Source: Candidatus Dormiibacterota bacterium
GTDB lineage: Bacteria; Chloroflexota; Dormibacteria; Aeolococcales; Aeolococcaceae
Assembly: GCA_003153505.1 (NCBI GenBank)
Contig: PLZA01000034.1
Coordinates: 38,333-102,332, forward strand
Reading direction: 5' to 3'
Length of the DNA: 64,000 nucleotides
Part shown: positions 29,473-37,935 of the stretch, one piece after another
How the letters are laid out: each line of letters begins with the position of its first letter
Numbering within the stretch: the first letter of the stretch is position 1
The notes under the pieces: model-generated
Told to the model about the DNA's origin: nothing
The model's database searches: none
What the model saw: only the letters and a program-made list of their open reading frames with translations
Made by a program: the position numbers and the translations under genes

Positions 29473-29883
29473 GTGAAAGGCTTTCGTGACTTCCTCAACC
29501 AGGGCAACGTCGTGCAGCTGGCGGTGGCGTTCGTCATCGGCGGTGCGTTCGCAACCGTCGTCGCTGCGCTGGTGGCCGACGTCGTCAATCCAATCATCGC
29601 CATCCTGTTCGCCAAGCCCAACTTGGACGGGCTCGTGCTGACGGTCAACGGCAGCATCATCAAGTACGGCTCGTTTCTCACAGCCGTGATTGCCTTTCTG
29701 CTCATCGCCGCGGGCGTCTATTTCTTCTTCGTCGTGCCGTACAACCGGCTCCAGGCGCGCACACGCTCTGCCGCGCCCGCGGAGTCGAACACGCGCGCAT
29801 GCCCCGAGTGCCTGAGCATCATTCCCAAGGCGGCGCATCGATGCTCGTTCTGCACCGCGGCGGTCGAACCAGCGGCGGCGTAG
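29473..29883 (+). CDS. mscL: large-conductance mechanosensitive channel MscL with C-terminal zinc ribbon
   Basis: 136 residues. The N-terminal KGFRDFLNQGNVVQLAVAFVIGGAF is the MscL S1 helix plus pore helix; a second helix follows at about 68-90. Such channels open on membrane stretch and release solutes in osmotic down-shock. The usual cytoplasmic helix bundle is replaced by a short linker and a CxxC...CxxC ribbon (CPEC and CSFC). The GTG at 29473 is chosen because AAGGAGGAG lies six bases upstream. Confidence 0.93.
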   Translation: MKGFRDFLNQGNVVQLAVAFVIGGAFATVVAALVADVVNPIIAILFAKPNLDGLVLTVNGSIIKYGSFLTAVIAFLLIAAGVYFFFVVPYNRLQARTRSAAPAESNTRACPECLSIIPKAAHRCSFCTAAVEPAAA

Positions 29884-29896
29884 CCCCGCAGACCGC

Positions 29897-30337
29897 ATGC
29901 CGGACGTCCACGCCGCTCACCTCGGTGAGCTGTCACCCCACACGCTGCTTGGGATCCTCGCGGTCCGCCAGGACGTCTTCGTCGTCGAGCAGCAGTGTGC
30001 CTATCCGGACATCGATGCTCGCGACGCCGAGGCGGAGACCGTGCATCTCTGGATCGAGGACGGCGAGGGTCGGGTGCTGAGCACCCTGAGGCTGCTGAGC
30101 GATGGGGAATCCGGCCACCGCGTCGGACGGGTCGCGACGCTCAACGAGGCTCGCGGTCGCGGGTACTCCGGAGCGCTGCTGAGGCGTGCGATCGAGCTGG
30201 CCGGGCCGCCGATCACGTTGAGCGCGCAGGCATATCTCGTCGATTGGTACGCGCGCTTCGGGTTCGAGATCTGCGGCGAGCGCTGGGTCGAAGACGGCAT
30301 CGAGCACGCGCCGATGCGTCTCGACCTCAGCCCGTGA
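29897..30337 (+). CDS. elaA: ElaA-type GNAT acetyltransferase
   Basis: A 146-residue GNAT protein. LAVRQDVFVVEQQCAYPDID near the N-terminus is the ElaA signature, and GRVATLNEARGRGYSGALL carries the acetyl-CoA pyrophosphate-binding loop (R-G-x-G). The substrate in other organisms is not settled. It is convergent with leuS and overlaps it by 11 bases. Confidence 0.85.
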   Translation: MPDVHAAHLGELSPHTLLGILAVRQDVFVVEQQCAYPDIDARDAEAETVHLWIEDGEGRVLSTLRLLSDGESGHRVGRVATLNEARGRGYSGALLRRAIELAGPPITLSAQAYLVDWYARFGFEICGERWVEDGIEHAPMRLDLSP

Positions 30338-32768
30338 CGATGTTGACGATGCGGTCGACGACCGCGATCACCTTGCGCGGCTCGCGACCGTCGAGCAGTT
30401 CCACCACCCGCGGATGGCCAAGCGCAAGCGCGGCCAGGTTGGCCTCCGATGTTCCGGCATCAACCTCGAGCTCACCACGACGCTTGCCGTTGACGGTGAT
30501 GGCGACCGTCGCGCGCTGGGGAGCGGCAAGCTCGGCATCGTAGGCCGGCCAGGTGCCGCGCTCGTGCACGGATCCGTCGTGCCCGGTGCGTTCCCACAGC
30601 TCCTCGGTGACGAACGGGGCGAACGGTGCGAGCAGTTTGAGGAGCGTCTCCGCGTCGATGCGCCGCGCAGTCCCATCCGCAGACTCGTGGTCGAGGTCGC
30701 GGGCAAACTCCATCAGATACGCGATCGCCGTGTTGTACCGGAGCTCGGCGACGTCTTCCTCGACCTGCTTGATCAGGCGGTGCCGTCGCCGCTCGCGGGC
30801 ATCGTCGGTGACGTCGCCCCCGGTGGCCAGCTGAGTCGCCCGCCACGTGCGGTGAATGAAGCGCGTCATCCCGGTGATGCCCTTGTCGCGAAAGTCCCCG
30901 CCGAGCGTGTACGGACCGAGGTACATCATGAAGAGGCGCACCGTGTCCGCCCCGTATCGTTCGATGTACTCGTCGGGGTTGAGCACGTTGCCCCGGCTCT
31001 TCGACATCTTCGCCCCGTCCATGATGATCATGCCGTGCGCGCGGAAGCGCGTATACGGCTCCGGCGACGGAACGAGCCCCATGTCGTGGAGGACGCGCAT
31101 CACGAATCGTGCGTACAGCAGATGGCGCACCGCGTGCTCGTTGCCACCGATGTACATGTTGACCGGGAGCCAGGTGTCGGTCCGCTCCTTGTCAAAGGGC
31201 ACATCGTCGAAGTCGGTCGACGGGTAGCGCAGGTGGTACCAGGCAGAGTCGAGGAACGTGTCGCTGACGTCGGTCTCGCGCCGCGCCGGCTCACCGCATT
31301 TCGGGCACGGAACATTGACCCACTCCTCCACCGTCGCGAGCGGCGACAACCCGGTGCCGCGCGGCCGGAAGTCCTCGACGTCGGGCAGCAGGACGGGCAG
31401 ATCCTCTTCAGGCACTGCGACCGGGCCGTCCTTTGGACAGTGAATGATCGGAATCGGCGGACCCCAGTAGCGCTGACGCGAGATCAGCCAGTCACGCAGC
31501 TTGTACTGCACGCTCGACTGCCCACGGCGCAACTCGCTGAGACGCGCGATGATGCGCCGCCCGCCGTCGTCGGACGTCGCGCCGTCGAAGTCCCCACTGT
31601 TGACGAGCGTGCCCGCGCCGCTGTAGGGGGCTGCATCGACGTTGCCACCGGTGATGACCTCGACGATCGGCAGCGAGTGCGCTCGCGCAAACGCCCAGTC
31701 CCGCGCGTCGTGACCGGGGACCGCCATGATGGCCCCGGTGCCGTAGCCACCGAGCACATATGGCGCCGCCCAGACGGAGAGACGCGCGCCGGTGAGCGGA
31801 TGGATCGCGGAGGAGCCGAGCTCCATCCCAATCGAGAAGTCAGGTTCGGCGGCCGTCGGCGGGAACTTGTTGCGCCACGCGTTGACCTCGCCCATGCGTT
31901 CCGGGGGCACGAAGTCCTCGAGCTCCGGATGGTCAGCGCCGATCACCAGGAAGGTGGCGCCGAAGAGCGTGTCGGGGCGCGTGGTGAACACCGTGACGTC
32001 CTTTCGCCTGCACCCCTCGAGGTCGAAGAGGATGGTGGCGCCTTCGCTGCGCCCGATCCAGTTGCGCTGCATCGTCTTCGTCGACTCCGACCAGTCGAGC
32101 GTGTCGAGCGCGTCGAGCATTTCCTGCGCGTAGCGCGTGATCTTGATCCACCACTGGCGGAGATACCGAGTCTGCACCGGCGTGTGGCAGCGCTCGCAGC
32201 GACCCTGCTCCACCTGCTCGTCGGCGAGCACCGTGAGGCATGACGGGCACCAGTTCACGGCCCCCTCGCGCCACTCGATGAGCCCGGCGTTGAAGAGCCT
32301 GACGAATAGCCACTGCGTCCAGCGGTAGTACGACGGCTCCGCGGTGTTGACCTGATGACTCCAGTCGAACATCGACCCGATGCGCGCGAGCTGGTTCTCG
32401 CGGAAGTTGGCCACCGCGCGGCGCATCACCACCGCGGGATGTTCGCCGATCTTCATCGCGTAGTTCTCGGAGTGGATGCCGAAGGCATCGAAGCCCATCG
32501 GCTCGAAGACCGTGTCGCCCATGAGCCGCCGCCACCGGCCGTAGATGTCACCACCGGCGAACGGGATGATGTGCCCCACGTGCAACCCCTCGGCCGAGGG
32601 ATACGGGAACATCATCAGGTTGTAGAAGGGACGATCCGGCAGGTCGAGGTCGGTGCGGTAGTCACCGCGTTCAGCCCAGACGCGCCGCCAGCGTGCCTCG
32701 ACCGCTGCATGGTCGTATTCGCCGAGGTGTCCGGGGGCAGGCTCGACCGGAGCGGCATTGGTGTCCAT
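30327..32768 (-). CDS. leuS: leucine-tRNA ligase
   Basis: A 813-residue class I synthetase for tRNA-Leu. HIGH is HVGHI in YPSAEGLHVGHI; KMSKS is KMSKSRGNVLNPDEYIERYGAD. The zinc-binding CxxC (CPSC) and CERC motifs, the editing domain and the anticodon-binding C-terminal domain are present. Its cognate tRNA-Leu gene is about 5 kb away. The ATG at 32768 is favoured over the GTG at 32774 because TACCCT lies eight bases before it. Confidence 0.97.
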   Translation of the reverse strand: MDTNAAPVEPAPGHLGEYDHAAVEARWRRVWAERGDYRTDLDLPDRPFYNLMMFPYPSAEGLHVGHIIPFAGGDIYGRWRRLMGDTVFEPMGFDAFGIHSENYAMKIGEHPAVVMRRAVANFRENQLARIGSMFDWSHQVNTAEPSYYRWTQWLFVRLFNAGLIEWREGAVNWCPSCLTVLADEQVEQGRCERCHTPVQTRYLRQWWIKITRYAQEMLDALDTLDWSESTKTMQRNWIGRSEGATILFDLEGCRRKDVTVFTTRPDTLFGATFLVIGADHPELEDFVPPERMGEVNAWRNKFPPTAAEPDFSIGMELGSSAIHPLTGARLSVWAAPYVLGGYGTGAIMAVPGHDARDWAFARAHSLPIVEVITGGNVDAAPYSGAGTLVNSGDFDGATSDDGGRRIIARLSELRRGQSSVQYKLRDWLISRQRYWGPPIPIIHCPKDGPVAVPEEDLPVLLPDVEDFRPRGTGLSPLATVEEWVNVPCPKCGEPARRETDVSDTFLDSAWYHLRYPSTDFDDVPFDKERTDTWLPVNMYIGGNEHAVRHLLYARFVMRVLHDMGLVPSPEPYTRFRAHGMIIMDGAKMSKSRGNVLNPDEYIERYGADTVRLFMMYLGPYTLGGDFRDKGITGMTRFIHRTWRATQLATGGDVTDDARERRRHRLIKQVEEDVAELRYNTAIAYLMEFARDLDHESADGTARRIDAETLLKLLAPFAPFVTEELWERTGHDGSVHERGTWPAYDAELAAPQRATVAITVNGKRRGELEVDAGTSEANLAALALGHPRVVELLDGREPRKVIAVVDRIVNIVTG

Positions 32769-32776
32769 CTTCACAA

Positions 32777-32782
32777 AGGGTA
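32777..32782 (-). promoter_or_regulatory. -10 box TACCCT of leuS
   Basis: TACCCT on the minus strand eight bases before the leuS ATG, without any ribosome binding site between, indicating a leaderless or near-leaderless message. Confidence 0.45.
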
Positions 32783-32857
32783 TCCCGAGTCCATGCCCAG
32801 CCCAAACCGGCCACGGACCGGGGCGGCGGCGCTTCGGGGTGGCGCGGCGGCCGCGAG

Positions 32858-32863
32858 TACACT
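32858..32863 (+). promoter_or_regulatory. -10 box TACACT of the Eis-like gene
   Basis: TACACT nine bases before the ATG at 32873, in the divergent leuS/Eis-like intergenic region. No Shine-Dalgarno sequence lies between box and start. Confidence 0.5.
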
Positions 32864-32872
32864 CGGGCGCTC

Positions 32873-34072
32873 ATGGCACGAGAAGGCGACCCCATCGAGA
32901 TTCGCGACGCCCGCGGCGACGATGACCTGCGTCGCTTCGCCGAGGTCGACGCCGAGTCGTTTGGGGGCAACGCCGCCGCGAATATGCGCTGGCTCACCGC
33001 CGCAGCGCCCCACGCTCCCCTTCGGCTCGCCTGCATCGAAGGTGAGGTCGCCGGCGGATACATGCTCCTGTCGTTCGGGCAGTTCTTCGGCGGGCGGTCG
33101 GTGCCCGCACAGGGGGTCACCGCCGTTGCCGTGCATCCCGCCTGGCGCCGCCGCGGTGTGGCCGGGGCGCTCATGCGCGACTGCGTCTCCCTGGCGCGCG
33201 AGCAGGGTGCCGCACTCGCACCCCTGCACGCGGCGACCGTCAGGCTGTATCGGCGCTGGGGATGGGAGGTGTGCTCCCAGACACTCCGGCAGATCGTCCG
33301 AACCGCGTCCCTGAGCGGGTTGTTCGGCTCCGGGAGAGTCCGGGCCAAACCGGACAGGGCGGCAATCGAATCGCTTCGCCGTTCTCATCTCGCCGACTGG
33401 GACGGACCGCTCGACCGGCCGGACTGGTTCCTGTCCGCGGAATGGGACGCGGGCGACCCGGACACCCCACGTTTCGAGTACGGCTGGTACGAGGACGACC
33501 GCCTCACCGGTTACGTGCGCTACGAGTCCGACCGCCAGGCCGGGAGCTGGATCCGGCTGCGTGTCCAGGAGCTGGTGGTGACCACGCTCGACGCGATGCG
33601 CGGTCTGCTCGGATTCCTCGGGGGGCAGGAGTCGCAGAGCAATGAGGTGATCTTCGTACACTCCGCGGTTCTCGACGCGTCACCGCTGCTCTGGTTGCTC
33701 CCCGAGCCCCACCGTGACATCGAGGTCCAGGGCTTCCTCTGCTGGATGCAGCGTGTCGTCGATATCGACGTCGCGATGCGCTCCCGGGGATGGCCGGCGA
33801 CGGCTGCAGGCCGTGTGGAACTGGAGGTCAGCGACCCGGTCACCGGAGTCGAACGCGTGGTGCTCGAGGTTGAGGGAGGCTCGGCCCGGGTCACCCAAGG
33901 AGGGAGTGGCCAGGTGCGCTGCGGCATCGGGACTCTCTCGGCCTGGTACTCGAGCGCGTTGCGGGCGCGGGACGCGGTCCGGCTCGGGCTGCTGGAGGGC
34001 GATCTCTCGGCCGTGAGCACCATGGACGCGCTGATCGCGGGCGGTCGCTCCTGGATGCCTGACTTCTTCTGA
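32873..34072 (+). CDS. Eis-like GNAT acetyltransferase
   Basis: 399 residues with the Eis architecture: N-terminal GNAT domain (VTAVAVHPAWRRRGVAGALM gives the acetyl-CoA loop), central second GNAT-like domain, and a C-terminal sterol-carrier-like domain. LYRRWGWEV matches the YxRFGYG region holding the general-acid Tyr, and the chain ends in Phe, whose free carboxylate serves as base in characterised Eis enzymes. Eis proteins acetylate lysines and aminoglycosides. Length is close to the 402 residues of the mycobacterial protein. Aminoglycoside activity here is possible, not shown. Confidence 0.87.
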   Translation: MAREGDPIEIRDARGDDDLRRFAEVDAESFGGNAAANMRWLTAAAPHAPLRLACIEGEVAGGYMLLSFGQFFGGRSVPAQGVTAVAVHPAWRRRGVAGALMRDCVSLAREQGAALAPLHAATVRLYRRWGWEVCSQTLRQIVRTASLSGLFGSGRVRAKPDRAAIESLRRSHLADWDGPLDRPDWFLSAEWDAGDPDTPRFEYGWYEDDRLTGYVRYESDRQAGSWIRLRVQELVVTTLDAMRGLLGFLGGQESQSNEVIFVHSAVLDASPLLWLLPEPHRDIEVQGFLCWMQRVVDIDVAMRSRGWPATAAGRVELEVSDPVTGVERVVLEVEGGSARVTQGGSGQVRCGIGTLSAWYSSALRARDAVRLGLLEGDLSAVSTMDALIAGGRSWMPDFF

Positions 34073-34095
34073 CCGACGAGGTGGCGGCCGATGCC

Positions 34096-34101
34096 TAAGA
34101 T
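34096..34101 (+). promoter_or_regulatory. -10 box TAAGAT of the AlkZ-like gene
   Basis: TAAGAT seven bases before the ATG at 34109. It decides the start: an in-frame ATG at 34091 lies upstream of the box and is therefore unlikely. Confidence 0.5.
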
Positions 34102-34108
34102 CGCGACC

Positions 34109-35239
34109 ATGGCCGACAGCACGCTGCTGCACCTCCGCATTGCTCGGCTGCGCTCCCAGCACCTCACCGATGACACGCGCGTGACTGGTGATGTCGCGGC
34201 CGTGACTCGCTCCGTATGCGCGATCCAGGCGCAGGCCTTCGACGCGGCGCGACACCAGGTCCGCGCCCGCAGTGTGGGGCTCACCGCAGCGGCGGTGGAT
34301 CAGGCGTTCGAGGAGGAGCGCTCGGTGGTGCGCACGTGGTTGATGCGCGGGACCCTCCACGTCTGTGCGGCCGACGACCTGCGCTGGCTGATGGATGTCT
34401 TCGGCAATGCCATCAATCAATTCGGCGCGAGCGGGCGGAGGAACCTCGGTCTCGACGACGCAACCTGTGCGCGCGGAGTCGCGGTGATACGCACAGCGCT
34501 CGCAGCCGGCCCGATGGCACGAAGAGAGATCCGCAGGCACCTGGTGGACGCCGGCGTGCTCGAGGAGCCTGTGGGGCAGACCCTGGTGCATCTCCTCTAT
34601 CACGCCGCGGCGTGCGGCGTCGTCTGTTGCGGACCGCGCATGGGCCGCGATGACAGCTTCGTGCTGCTCGACGACTGGGTGCCCCCGTCGAAGGGGCCGC
34701 GTGGCGGGGCGGCGCTCGCCGAGCTTGCCCTGCGGTATTTCGGCGCCTACGGACCCGCTGGAGAGGCAGATTTCGCCGCCTGGTCGGGGCTGCGCCGGAG
34801 CACGATTCGTGCGGCCATGGCGGCGATCGGCCCGGAGCTGATGGAGTTTCCGGGTTCGGTCCGAGGCTTGTGGACCCTCGGGCCGGCGATACCTGACCCC
34901 GACCTCGTCCGGCCGGCCGTTCGCCTGCTCGGCCATTTCGACACCTACCTCCTCGGCTACCGCCGGCGCGAGCACCTCGGCGACGCTGCCGCGGAAGCCT
35001 GGATCCACGACGGCGGCGGCGGCTGGATCCGCCCGGTGATCTGCGTCGACGGCTGGATCGCGGGCGGATGGCGACTCGAGAAATCCTCCAGCGGGATCGA
35101 GATCACCGTCATGCCCTTCGATCGAATCAGCCGCCGAGCCGATCCGGCGATCGGCCGCGAGACCGCCTCCATCGGCAGTTTCCTGGAACGGCCGGCGCGT
35201 TGGTCGCGCGGGCCGCTCTACGATGCGGAGAGTCGGTGA
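34109..35239 (+). CDS. AlkZ/YcaQ-like winged-helix DNA glycosylase (HTH_42)
   Basis: 376 residues. The N-terminal half contains AIQAQ, the Q-x-Q catalytic motif of AlkZ/AlkX glycosylases, and WLMRGTLHVCAADDLRWL, a hallmark of the HTH_42/DUF1006 family. Three tandem winged-helix units are expected and the length fits. Related enzymes unhook interstrand crosslinks or excise alkylated bases. Other HTH_42 members have unproven activity, so DNA repair is a family-level call. Confidence 0.85.
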   Translation: MADSTLLHLRIARLRSQHLTDDTRVTGDVAAVTRSVCAIQAQAFDAARHQVRARSVGLTAAAVDQAFEEERSVVRTWLMRGTLHVCAADDLRWLMDVFGNAINQFGASGRRNLGLDDATCARGVAVIRTALAAGPMARREIRRHLVDAGVLEEPVGQTLVHLLYHAAACGVVCCGPRMGRDDSFVLLDDWVPPSKGPRGGAALAELALRYFGAYGPAGEADFAAWSGLRRSTIRAAMAAIGPELMEFPGSVRGLWTLGPAIPDPDLVRPAVRLLGHFDTYLLGYRRREHLGDAAAEAWIHDGGGGWIRPVICVDGWIAGGWRLEKSSSGIEITVMPFDRISRRADPAIGRETASIGSFLERPARWSRGPLYDAESR

Positions 35240-35290
35240 CGGAGTGGCGCGATCAGCGTTTCCGGCGCAGGGAGCGGTCACGCTCCGCAG

Positions 35291-37204
35291 ATGCAGGCAG
35301 GATCACCGGCAAGGCCCGATCGCAGCCTCACGCAGCGGCTCGCACGAGTGTTCGTCGTGGTCACGCTGCTGATCGTCGCAACGCTGGTGGTCATGGGTGG
35401 ATGCTTCGCGGCCGTGCTCGGGCACTTCGAGCCGACGGTCAGCAGCCTCATCGTCGGGCGCAACGCCGTGGACACGGTCCAGACGGGGATGCTCGATGAG
35501 GAGACCGGGCTTCGCGGATACCTCAACAGTGGGGATCAGCTTTACCTGTCCGCTTACTACGCGGGGCAGGCCGCGATCCTGGCCGGCGACAGCGGCTCTG
35601 TCGACCTCGCCACGCGGCCGGATCTCGTGCGCGGCATTCTGGCGATGCGAGTCGCTCAGCAGCGCTGGCTGAGCGAGTGGGCGACTCCTGCGCTGGCAAT
35701 CGAGCGCGCCGTCACCAGTCCTACTGCGCAGCGGAGCTTTCTGCTGAGCGGCAAGACCCTCTTCGACACGTACAGCGTGGCAAGCGATGCAGTGAGCACG
35801 CAGGTCGACGCCGATGTCACTGCGGAGCAGACCGCTGAGCACAACGTCGTGCTCATCGCGCTTGCCGTCGTCTGCGCGATGCTCATGCTCACGGTCGTCG
35901 TTGCCCGCCGTCAGCACCGCGCATTGCGCGCCGCGGTCGTCACGCCCGTCAACGACCTGCTCACCACGATGCGCAGGGTTGGCGCGGGCGACCTCACCGC
36001 ACAACCGGCGGGTATTGGACCCCCGGAGCTGCGCGAGGTTGCCGCCGAACTCGGCCATATGACGACGACCTTGGTGGGAGAACGATCGCGGATGGCGGCC
36101 GCTGAGGCCGAGATGCGTTCGCAGGCGGCACGGCTCGAGCTCATCGTCAACGTGGGCAGGGAGATCTCGGGCAGCCTGAGCCTCCGGTATGTCGCGGAGG
36201 CGGTGGGCGGGGCAGCCGTCAGGATCAGCGGGTTCGACTCGGCGCGGATGTGGATCATCAATGAAGACCGCCGCGAGCTCAACGTCGTGCACGACACCGA
36301 CACGGATCACGGCCGGAAGACAGCGCAAGCGTCCCTGCAGTTGGGCGAGGGCCTGGTCGGGAGAGCCGGTCAATTCGGGCGCATGCTGGCGACGCAGACG
36401 ATCGGCTCACTGGCGACCGAGTATCGGGCCGGCACCGAGATCTCCGCGCTCGCCGTGCCGATGATCGTTGGCGCACGCATCGTCGGCATCCTCGAGCTCA
36501 TCTCTGGTGATCCCGTCGCCGTCGACGGCAGCAGCCTCGACGTCATGCACAGCCTCGCCGGCCAGGCGGCCACCGCGGTCGAGGCGGCGCGCTTCCATCA
36601 GACCGCCGATGAGCTGAGTCACACCGATGCGCTCACCCACCTGCCCAATCGACGAAGTCTCGAGCTGGACCTTGACCTGGAGGTCGCGAGAAGTCTGCGG
36701 TACAACCGCCCGATTGCCTGCATCATGCTCGACGTCGACCATTTCAAGGAGGTCAACGACCGTCACGGGCACCAGGCCGGAGACGAGATCCTGTCGGAGT
36801 TCGGGAGTGCGTTTGCGCGGTCGCTGCGCGAAACCGACACCGCGTACCGCTACGGTGGTGAGGAATTCTGCGTGCTCCTTCGCGAGAGCGATGCCCAGGA
36901 TGCGGTGGTCGTCGCCGAGCGGCTGCGCATCGAAATTGCCAATCGATTCGCCGGCAACCGAGGATCGCCGACGGTCACGGCGTCGCTGGGTGTGGCGGCG
37001 ATCCCCAGCGACGCCATTGACGCGAAGACCCTGATCGCGGCGGCTGACAAGGCCCTCTACGCGGCCAAGGCGGCTGGGCGGAACTGCGTCGTTCGCGCCT
37101 CCTCAACGCGCGTTGTCCACGTCAGAGCCACCCGTGGACGCTCGCGTCCGACGTCGGTGCCACCCTCCCCAGTCGTGGTCACCGAGGCGTCGACCGCGTC
37201 CTGA
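35291..37204 (+). CDS. membrane diguanylate cyclase (CHASE3-like, HAMP, GAF, GGDEF)
   Basis: 637 residues. TM1 at 20-42, an outer helical sensor at 45-183 with DEETGLRGYLNSGDQLYL typical of CHASE3, TM2 at 185-205, HAMP at about 206-260, GAF at about 285-430, and GGDEF at 440-600. The active site is GGEEF (522-526), and an RxxD product-inhibition site (RETD, 513-516) lies five residues before it, so it should make c-di-GMP and be feedback-inhibited. The last 40 residues are Ser/Thr/Arg-rich. The signal sensed is unknown. Confidence 0.92.
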   Translation: MQAGSPARPDRSLTQRLARVFVVVTLLIVATLVVMGGCFAAVLGHFEPTVSSLIVGRNAVDTVQTGMLDEETGLRGYLNSGDQLYLSAYYAGQAAILAGDSGSVDLATRPDLVRGILAMRVAQQRWLSEWATPALAIERAVTSPTAQRSFLLSGKTLFDTYSVASDAVSTQVDADVTAEQTAEHNVVLIALAVVCAMLMLTVVVARRQHRALRAAVVTPVNDLLTTMRRVGAGDLTAQPAGIGPPELREVAAELGHMTTTLVGERSRMAAAEAEMRSQAARLELIVNVGREISGSLSLRYVAEAVGGAAVRISGFDSARMWIINEDRRELNVVHDTDTDHGRKTAQASLQLGEGLVGRAGQFGRMLATQTIGSLATEYRAGTEISALAVPMIVGARIVGILELISGDPVAVDGSSLDVMHSLAGQAATAVEAARFHQTADELSHTDALTHLPNRRSLELDLDLEVARSLRYNRPIACIMLDVDHFKEVNDRHGHQAGDEILSEFGSAFARSLRETDTAYRYGGEEFCVLLRESDAQDAVVVAERLRIEIANRFAGNRGSPTVTASLGVAAIPSDAIDAKTLIAAADKALYAAKAAGRNCVVRASSTRVVHVRATRGRSRPTSVPPSPVVVTEASTAS

Positions 37205-37282
37205 CGCGGGGCCCGGTTCTCGTGACGCGCCCTGGCTCGACCGGGTCTCACCCGCGTGGACGGTGAGGCAGGATGCCCGGGG

Positions 37283-37288
37283 TACCAT
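37283..37288 (+). promoter_or_regulatory. -10-like box TACCAT upstream of the tmRNA-like/tRNA-Thr unit
   Basis: TACCAT lies 43 bases before the tmRNA-like segment and about 90 bases before tRNA-Thr, and is the best -10 candidate in the 170-base gap after the diguanylate cyclase gene. No good -35 at the standard spacing. Confidence 0.3.
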
Positions 37289-37330
37289 TGGGCAGGCGCG
37301 GCACCCACAAGGCGCCGCTCGGGGTTCCTT

Positions 37331-37376
37331 GGGGCACGCCCGGTTTCGACGGGCAGCAGTCGGAGACCCGTGACAT
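37331..37376 (+). ncRNA. ssrA: 5'-terminal fragment of tmRNA (ssrA remnant)
   Basis: The segment begins GGGGCACG and continues CCGGTTTCGACGGG, which matches the highly conserved tmRNA 5' end (GGGG followed by GGNTTCGACNGG), including the pseudo-D arm. A CGGG...CCCG pair follows, and GTGACATGCCGA resembles the next conserved block, GTGCATGCCGA, as I recall it from E. coli. At that point the sequence becomes tRNA-Thr. No tag reading frame, pseudoknots or 3' tRNA half (which would end GTGCCCC before the 3' terminus) follows in the window. I read it as a truncated or rearranged ssrA. Confidence 0.55.
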
Positions 37377-37448
37377 GCCGACGTAGCTCAGTGGTAGAGC
37401 AGCGGTTTCGTAAACCGCTGGCCGGGAGTTCGAATCTCCCCGTCGGCT
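37377..37448 (+). tRNA. tRNA-Thr, anticodon CGT
   Basis: A 72-nucleotide gene: acceptor GCCGACG pairs with CGTCGGC; D arm GCTCAGTGGTAGAGC; anticodon stem GCGGT/ACCGC with loop TTCGTAA gives CGT (reads ACG); T arm GGGAGTTCGAATCTCCC. Discriminator T, CCA not encoded. Directly abuts the tmRNA-like segment. The following 2 kb hold small unknown genes, as is common downstream of tRNA genes used as integration sites. Confidence 0.96.
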
Positions 37449-37502
37449 ATTCAAAATTGAACTTCCGGCGAGCCCGTTCTGACGCGTAAACCGCCGAATA
37501 CG

Positions 37503-37523
37503 TACGCTGTCAATACGCTGTCA
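37503..37523 (+). repeat. short direct repeat TACGCTGTCA x2
   Basis: Two copies of TACGCTGTCA at 37503-37512 and 37514-37523, one base apart, 55 bases after tRNA-Thr. A second short direct repeat, CGTAAACCGC, occurs inside the tRNA (37409-37418) and at 37485-37494. They could be recombinase-binding arms of an old attachment site, but both are short. Confidence 0.45.
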
Positions 37524-37541
37524 GCGCGGACCGGACCGGCA

Positions 37542-37888
37542 GGTGGTGGGTCAGTTTGAATCGGGAGGTCGACGAGCCTCACGTCGGGCTCTCAGGGCCA
37601 TGGGAATCGCAAGAAGAACCGCAAGCATCGCCATGAAGACCATAAAGAACCCCGTCGCGCCAACGACGGTGCGGCCGTCGGTCACCGGACCACGTGGCAC
37701 AAGGCCGAGAAGCAAGAGCACTAAGCCGCCCGCGAGGATCCAGCATCGGTGCTTGAATACCCAAGGCATGCCCCGATCATCCCACGGATCGCGGCGACCC
37801 AATAGGGCCATCGCTGGGGTCGCCCCCGGCGTCGAGCCCCGCCCGATAAGATCTGGCCCACTGCCCGGATTCAAACTGACCCACTACC
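37542..37888. repeat. 347-bp segment bounded by 21-bp inverted repeats
   Basis: Left arm 37542-37562 and right arm 37868-37888 are inverted copies of the sequence GGTGGTGGGTCAGTTTGAATC with one mismatch (20 of 21). They flank a small membrane-protein reading frame on the minus strand whose stop lies inside the left arm. No transposase and no obvious target duplication are visible. A MITE-like or cassette-like unit is possible; a chance or regulatory hairpin is unlikely at this arm length and distance. Confidence 0.6.
37551..37769 (-). CDS. small two-helix membrane protein inside the inverted repeat
   Basis: A 72-residue product with two hydrophobic helices (WILAGGLVLLLLGLV and VGATGFFMVFMAMLAVLLAIPM) and a basic C-terminus ending in the left repeat arm. 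The ATG at 37769 is used; the frame extends 35 codons further to a TTG in the right arm, which would make the whole segment one cassette. No family recognised. Confidence 0.45.
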   Translation of the reverse strand: MPWVFKHRCWILAGGLVLLLLGLVPRGPVTDGRTVVGATGFFMVFMAMLAVLLAIPMALRARREARRPPDSN

Positions 37889-37935
37889 CACGCCCCCTTG
37901 AATCCCGGACCTCGTGGTGCAAACATTCGTACGTG

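Noticed and set aside
30414-32243. 609-codon plus-strand frame opposite leuS
   Set aside because: Antisense to a synthetase with intact HIGH and KMSKS motifs.
37409-37494. 10-bp direct repeat CGTAAACCGC in tRNA-Thr and downstream as attL/attR
   Set aside because: Too short for a typical attachment core and the spacing of about 76 bases cannot hold an element; kept only as supporting context for the island.
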